Below, piece by piece: positions 26,327-30,879 of a stretch of DNA of 30,879 nt. Numbering within the stretch: position 1 is the first letter of the stretch; each line of letters starts with the position of its first letter. This DNA is from Betaproteobacteria bacterium. Its GTDB lineage: Bacteria; Pseudomonadota; Gammaproteobacteria; Burkholderiales; SG8-39. A program made the translations under genes and the position numbers. The DNA lies in NCBI GenBank assembly GCA_005882235.1, contig VBCT01000010.1, positions 364-31,242 of the forward strand, in the 5' to 3' direction. The notes under the pieces are model-generated. The model saw only the letters and a list, made by a program, of their open reading frames with translations. It did no database searches and was not told where the DNA came from.

Positions 26327-27055
26327 ATGATCTTGCTCAAGAACGTCAGCAAGTGGTACGGCGGCTTCCAGGTCCTCACCGACTGCTCCACCGATGTCAA
26401 GAAAGGCGAGGTCGTCGTCGTGTGCGGACCCTCCGGGAGCGGAAAATCGACGCTCATCAAGTGCGTGAACGGCCTGGAGCCCTTCCAGAAAGGCGAAATC
26501 ACGGTCGACGGCATCTCGGTCGGCGATCCGAAGACCGATCTCCCGAAGCTGCGCTCGAGGATCGGCATGGTGTTCCAGAACTTCGAGCTGTTTCCGCACA
26601 TGAGCGTGACCCGCAACCTGACGCTCGCGCAGGTGAAGGTGCTAGTGCGCACTCCCGAGGAAGCGACGCAGAAGGCCCTCAAGCTGCTCGAACGCGTGGG
26701 CCTCGCCGCCCACAAGGACAAGTATCCCGGCCAGCTCTCCGGGGGCCAGCAGCAGCGCGTCGCCATCGCCCGCGCGCTCGCCATGGATCCGATCGCGATG
26801 CTGTTCGACGAGCCCACTTCGGCGCTCGACCCGGAGATGATCAACGAGGTGCTCGACGTCATGGTCGAGCTCGCTCGCGAAGGCATGACCATGATGGTGG
26901 TCACGCACGAGATGGGTTTTGCCCGAAAGGTCGCCCACCGCGTCGTCTTCATGGACCGCGGCGAGATCGTCGAGGACGCCTTGAAAGACGACTTTTTCGG
27001 AAAGCCGCGCTCCGAACGCGCACAGCTGTTCCTGTCCAAGATCCTGCACCACTGA
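26327..27055 (+). CDS. gltL: GltL, glutamate/aspartate ABC transporter ATPase
   Basis: This 242-residue ATPase powers the GltIJKL importer. It has Walker A GPSGSGKSTLIKC (about 35-47), Q-loop MVFQNFELFPHMSV, signature LSGGQQQRVAIARAL, Walker B AMLFDEPTSALDPEM, and H-loop VVTHEMGFARKVA, in the polar amino-acid uptake family. It follows gltK by 6 bp and precedes the spermidine-synthase-like gene by 20 bp, so read-through into that gene is possible. Confidence 0.96.
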   Translation: MILLKNVSKWYGGFQVLTDCSTDVKKGEVVVVCGPSGSGKSTLIKCVNGLEPFQKGEITVDGISVGDPKTDLPKLRSRIGMVFQNFELFPHMSVTRNLTLAQVKVLVRTPEEATQKALKLLERVGLAAHKDKYPGQLSGGQQQRVAIARALAMDPIAMLFDEPTSALDPEMINEVLDVMVELAREGMTMMVVTHEMGFARKVAHRVVFMDRGEIVEDALKDDFFGKPRSERAQLFLSKILHH

Positions 27056-27075
27056 CCCTCTCCTCCGGAGGGAAC

Positions 27076-29972
27076 ATGCCCGACCGAAACGTCAAGCTGC
27101 TGTTCGCCCTGTTTGCCCTGTCGGGCTTTACCGGGCTCATCTACGAATCCGTCTGGTCGCACTACCTGAAGCTCTTCCTCGGCGCGGCGGCGTTCGCACA
27201 GTCGTTCGTGCTCGCCGCCTTCATGGGCGGAATGGCCCTCGGGGCGTGGCTCGCGAGCCGCTGGAGCGCGCGATTGAAGAACCTGCTCGCCGCCTACGGC
27301 TGGATCGAGGCTGCGATCGGGGTGGCGGCGCTCGTATTCCACGAGTCGTACCTGCTGTTGACGCAGTTCTCGCTCGATCAGGTCCTGCCGGCGCTCGGTT
27401 CGCCAGGGGCGGTCGAGATCTACAAGTATTCGCTGTGCGCCGTATTGATCGTGCCGCAGACCCTGCTGCTCGGCATGACTTTCCCGCTGCTCTCGGGCGC
27501 GGTGATCCGACGCGGTCCCGAGGCGAGCGGCCATCATCTGGCGATGCTCTACTTCACCAACTCGATCGGCGCGGCCGCCGGAGCGCTCGCCGCAGCCTTC
27601 TTGCTGATCGGCTGGCTAGGGATGCCGGGCACGATGCGGTTGGCAGGAGCACTCAACCTCGCGCTCGCCGCGGCGGTTCTCGCCATCGCGCGCCTGGGCG
27701 AGCCTGCCGCCGTCGCCGCGGCGCACTCCGGCGGCGCCGCGCCGTCCGGGAACCCCGTCGCCCGCCTGTTTCTCGCAGCAGCCTTCGTCACCGGTCTCGC
27801 CTCTTTCATCTACGAGATCGTCTGGATCAGGATGTTGTCGCTGGTGCTCGGCTCGTCGTTCCACGCGTTCGAGCTGATGCTCTCGGCCTTCATCACCGGC
27901 CTCGCGCTCGGCGGCCTGTGGATCCGCCGCCGCATCGACCGGCTCGCCGACCCGGTGCGCTTCGCCGGCTTGGTGCAGGTTTTCATGGGTCTGGCAGCGC
28001 TCGCCACGATATTCGTCTACCACTGGACATTCGACTGGATGGCGTGGGTGCTCGGCGTGCTTCAGCGCAACGACAGCGCCTATCCGCTGTTCAACCTGTT
28101 CGGCCACGCGCTGGCGTTCGCGGTGATGCTCCCTGCGACTTTCCTCGCAGGAATGACGCTGCCGCTTTTCACACAGGTGCTGTTGCGCGGCGGGCGCGGC
28201 GAGCGCGCAATCGGCCAGGTGTACGCCGCAAATACCCTCGGCGCCATCGCCGGCGTGCTGCTCGCCGTGCACGTGCTGATGCCTGCCGTCGGGCTCAAGC
28301 TCGCCTTGGTAGTCGGTGCCGCAATCGACATACTGCTCGGCACCTGGGTGCTGCGCTACTCGAAGGCGGCATCGCGACGCATCCATGCGTTCGCCGCGGT
28401 GATAGTCGGCATGCTCGCCGCGACCGCAACCGCGCGCGCCGCGATCCTGGAACCCGAGCGCCTTTCCTCCGGGGTCTTCCGCCACGGCCAGGCTGCGCCC
28501 GAGTTCGGCCCGGTGTTCTTTTACCGCGACGGCAAGACGGCATCGGTCGCTGTACGAGGCAGGGAAGGCGCCCTGTCGATCCTCACCAACGGCAAATCGG
28601 ACGCAGCCCTTCGCCTGGATCCGAATCAGCCACCGACGCAGGACGAGTTCACCATGACCTTGCTCGGGGCGCTGCCTTTGCTCATCAAGCCGGATGCGAA
28701 GACTTTCGCCAACATCGGCTGGGGTTCCGGCCTGAGCGTCGAGGTCGCGCTCTCGCACAGCGGCCCCGTGGTGGTCGATACCGTCGAGATCGAGCCGGCC
28801 ATGGTGGCCGGAGCGCATTCATTCTCTCCCCGCGTCGACCGCGCCTACCGCGACGCGCGCAGCAACGTGTACTTCGAGGACGCGAAGAGCTATTTCGCCC
28901 GTCACGGGAAACGCTACGACGTGATCATGTCCGAACCTTCCAATCTCTGGGTCAACGGCGTCGCAGCCCTCTTCACCACCGAGTTCTATCGGGACACCAA
29001 GCGCTACCTCGCGCCCGGAGGCCTGTTCGTGCAGTGGCTGCACGCCTACGATTTCAACGACCGGCTGTTGGGCTCCGTCGTTTCGGCGCTCGGCGAAAAT
29101 TTCGCGGACTATGAAATTTACGAAACGAATCCCGGCGACCTCATGGTCGTTGCGGTCGCTGAAGGCCTGGTGCCGCGCCCCAAACCGCTGCCCGAGAAGG
29201 AAGAGGCGTTCATGGGGCAGCTGCGCCGGATCGGCATCACGCGTTCCGAGGAAATCGCCGTGCGCAGTCTCGGCGCGAAGAAACAGATCGGGCCGCTATT
29301 CGCCGCGCTCGGTGCACCGGTCAATTCGGATTTTCACCCGTTGGTGCAGCTCGAAGCTCCCCGGAGCCGTTTCGATGGAAGCATGGCGCGGGCGGTTCAA
29401 GAGCTCGCCGCTGCGCCGCTGCCGATTCTCGAGATGACCGGCGGAACGCACGGGGTGTATCTGAAGCAGCCGGTCCCCGATTACGTGTCCTCGTTCCCCT
29501 TGCGGGTCCAGTCGGGGGCCCTGGAGATTGCGCGCGTCCTCGCGGACCGCTCGGCAGATCCCTTGCGCGCGAGCGAGGCGGCGGCGATCCCGATCCTGCT
29601 CGCGTTGAAGCACCCCGCCGCGCTGTGCGGGGACGAGCCGCCGAAGGCTGCGATCGAGCTGCTACACCGCGCCGGCGAGGTCACCCAGCCTGCACGCCCC
29701 GTTCGTCCCGCGTCCGCGAAAGGCTCGAGCTGTACGGCGCGATCGCGGCGCGCGACGCGCATGCGATGCTCGCGCGCGCCCGCGCGCTGCTCGCGGGACC
29801 GGCCCAAGGCGGGGGCGAATGGGGCCGCTACCTGCTCGGCACCGCGATGCTCGGCGCGTACGCTGCCGGCGAGCATGAGGAAGGTCTGCGGCTGTGGAAA
29901 ACCTATCGGAGCACGTTCTATCCGCGCGGCGAGATCCCTCCGTACATGGTGTACCTCACCAACCTGCAATGA
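27076..29972 (+). CDS. Polytopic membrane protein fused to a spermidine-synthase-like domain (3' frame break)
   Basis: This large protein (about 965 residues once corrected) has two halves. Residues 1-460 are a membrane region of roughly 12 helices resembling a transporter (ALSGFTGLIYESVWSHYL; ANTLGAIAGVLLAVHV). Residues about 540-700 hold a spermidine-synthase/methyltransferase fold: NIGWGSGLSVEVAL, VEIEP, and MSEPSNLWVNGVAALFT. The catalytic aspartates of true spermidine synthases are not evident, so it is unlikely to be a normal SpeE; function unknown. A strong CCGGAGGG precedes the ATG at 27076. Near 29695-29722 the frame slips by one base: the frame used up to EVTQPARP becomes low-quality Arg/Ser-rich sequence to a stop at 29997. 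The neighbouring frame continues sensibly (RLELYGAIAARDAHAML ... MVYLTNLQ) to 29972. Confidence 0.82.
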
Positions 29973-29986
29973 GGTTGGGGGCGGCT

Positions 29987-30879
29987 TTAGCCCTTGAGCG
30001 CGCGCGCGCGAATGGCGTCGAGCGTCGTGGAGGTCGTAATCGCCTGCGGGTCGATGCGGACCTCGATCAGCGCCGGTTTGCCGGAAGACGCGGTTTCCTG
30101 CGCGGCGCGTTCGAAGGCCGGTGCGAACTGCGCCGTCTCCTCCACGGTCGCGCCGTATGCGCCGTATGCGCGCGCGAGGGCCGCGAAATCCGGGTTCTGC
30201 AGGGCCGTACCATAGACGCGTGCCGGGTAGTCGCGCTCCTGATGCATGCGTATCGTCCCGTACATCCCGTTGTTGACGACGACGAATATCACCGGCAGCC
30301 CGTACTGCACCGCCGTGGCAATTTCTTGCCCGTTCATAAGGAAGTCGCCGTCGCCGTTTATCGAGACGACGACGCGCTCCGGATGCGCGACTTTCGCCGC
30401 GACGCCGGCCGGAACGCCGTAGCCCATCGAGCCGTTGGTCGGCGCGACCTGCGTGCGCAGGCCCGGATAGCGGTAGAAGCGCGAGATCCAGCCCGCGAAA
30501 TTTCCCGCGCCGTTGGCGTTGATTGCGTCTCCGGGGAGGCGCTCGCGCAGCCAGGCGACGATCTCGGCGAGCTGAACCCTGCCCGGGTTCGCGGTGGGTT
30601 TCGTCCACTCGAGATAGTCGGCGCGCGCCTGCTCGCGCCAGTCGCGCCACGCGGAACCGTCCAGCTTCATGCCTTTCAGCGCGGCGGCGATCTGCGGCAT
30701 GCCGGAGTTGATCAGCAGCTCGCCCTGGTAGACCCGGCCGAGCTCCTCGGCGCCCGCGTGCACGTGCACGAGCTTCTGCTTCGGCCGCGGCGGCTCGACC
30801 AGCGTGTAGGCGCCCGTGGTCATCTCGCCCAGGCGCGCGCCGATCACGAGCAGCACATCCGCGCCGCGCACGCGCTCGG
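29987..30879 (-). CDS. ThDP-dependent acetolactate-synthase-like enzyme (5' end outside window)
   Basis: About 297 C-terminal residues are present; the N-terminal ThDP-enzyme PYR domain lies beyond the window edge. The visible part starts in the central domain (ADVLLVIGARLGEMTTGAY) and runs through the ThDP-binding domain. That domain has the metal/diphosphate motif GDGDFLMNGQEIATAVQYG and the following NNGMYGTIRMHQE, typical of the IlvB/acetolactate synthase superfamily. Members include acetolactate synthase, sulfoacetaldehyde acetyltransferase, benzoylformate decarboxylase and others. I cannot choose among them from this fragment. No small regulatory subunit gene is in view. It converges on the spermidine-synthase-like gene with 14 bp between stops. 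Confidence 0.9.
   Translation of the reverse strand, partial: ERVRGADVLLVIGARLGEMTTGAYTLVEPPRPKQKLVHVHAGAEELGRVYQGELLINSGMPQIAAALKGMKLDGSAWRDWREQARADYLEWTKPTANPGRVQLAEIVAWLRERLPGDAINANGAGNFAGWISRFYRYPGLRTQVAPTNGSMGYGVPAGVAAKVAHPERVVVSINGDGDFLMNGQEIATAVQYGLPVIFVVVNNGMYGTIRMHQERDYPARVYGTALQNPDFAALARAYGAYGATVEETAQFAPAFERAAQETASSGKPALIEVRIDPQAITTSTTLDAIRARALKG

Noticed and set aside
25972..27075. Upstream extension of the spermidine-synthase-like frame through gltK and gltL
   Set aside because: That part is out of frame with two intact transporter genes; the real start is the ATG at 27076 with a strong ribosome binding site.
27076..29972. Housekeeping spermidine synthase (speE)
   Set aside because: The large membrane half and the missing Asp-rich catalytic motif argue against an ordinary SpeE.

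Overview
The window is GC-rich, densely coded DNA from a proteobacterial chromosome. Gene content and order point to a betaproteobacterium: an fmdB/DUF502/aspS neighbourhood, an ssb plus YajR-type MFS gene next to uvrA, a gltIJKL operon beside aspA, and a soxYZAXB thiosulfate-oxidation cluster. The assignment rests on gene families and synteny recalled from memory, not on a search. No rRNA, tRNA, insertion sequence, integrase, CRISPR array or phage gene was seen. Every intergenic gap is under 200 bp.

Layout. Bases 1-12255 form one long minus-strand run. Read in the direction of transcription it is soxY-Z-A-X-B, then fmdB-DUF502, then a five-gene envelope-lipid/pigment block (halogenase-like flavoprotein, COG4648 membrane protein, LpxL-type acyltransferase, LolA-like protein, MMPL/RND exporter), then aspS, which is cut by the window edge. 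Bases 12400-16338 hold more lipid/polyketide genes in mixed orientation: a PlsC-type acyltransferase and a family-2 glycosyltransferase (plus), a ketosynthase and an acyl carrier protein (minus), and a small methyltransferase (plus). Bases 16335-22325 are housekeeping: ssb, a YajR-like MFS transporter, a CPA2 cation/proton antiporter, and uvrA on the opposite strand. Bases 22327-27055 are aspartate metabolism: aspA diverges from the gltIJKL glutamate/aspartate ABC importer. The window ends with a large membrane protein fused to a spermidine-synthase-like domain and a partial ThDP-dependent acetolactate-synthase-like enzyme.

How the genes fit together. The sox genes should let the cell oxidise thiosulfate in the periplasm; soxCD are not in the window. 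The two lipid blocks flank sox and fmdB-DUF502. They carry many parts of an aryl-polyene/xanthomonadin-like pathway: KS, ACP, GT2, acyltransferases, LolA, MMPL, COG4648 and a flavin halogenase-like enzyme. They lack the ketoreductase, dehydratase, starter-activating ligase and thioesterase such a pathway needs. This split, halogenase-bearing set is the most interesting content here. The aspA/glt pair forms a coherent import-and-deaminate module for aspartate.

Quality caveat. Two genes, gltJ (about 25151-25166) and the 3' end of the spermidine-synthase-like gene (about 29695-29722), show single-base frame breaks with intact coding on both sides. Both lie near short homopolymers and may be assembly or sequencing errors.
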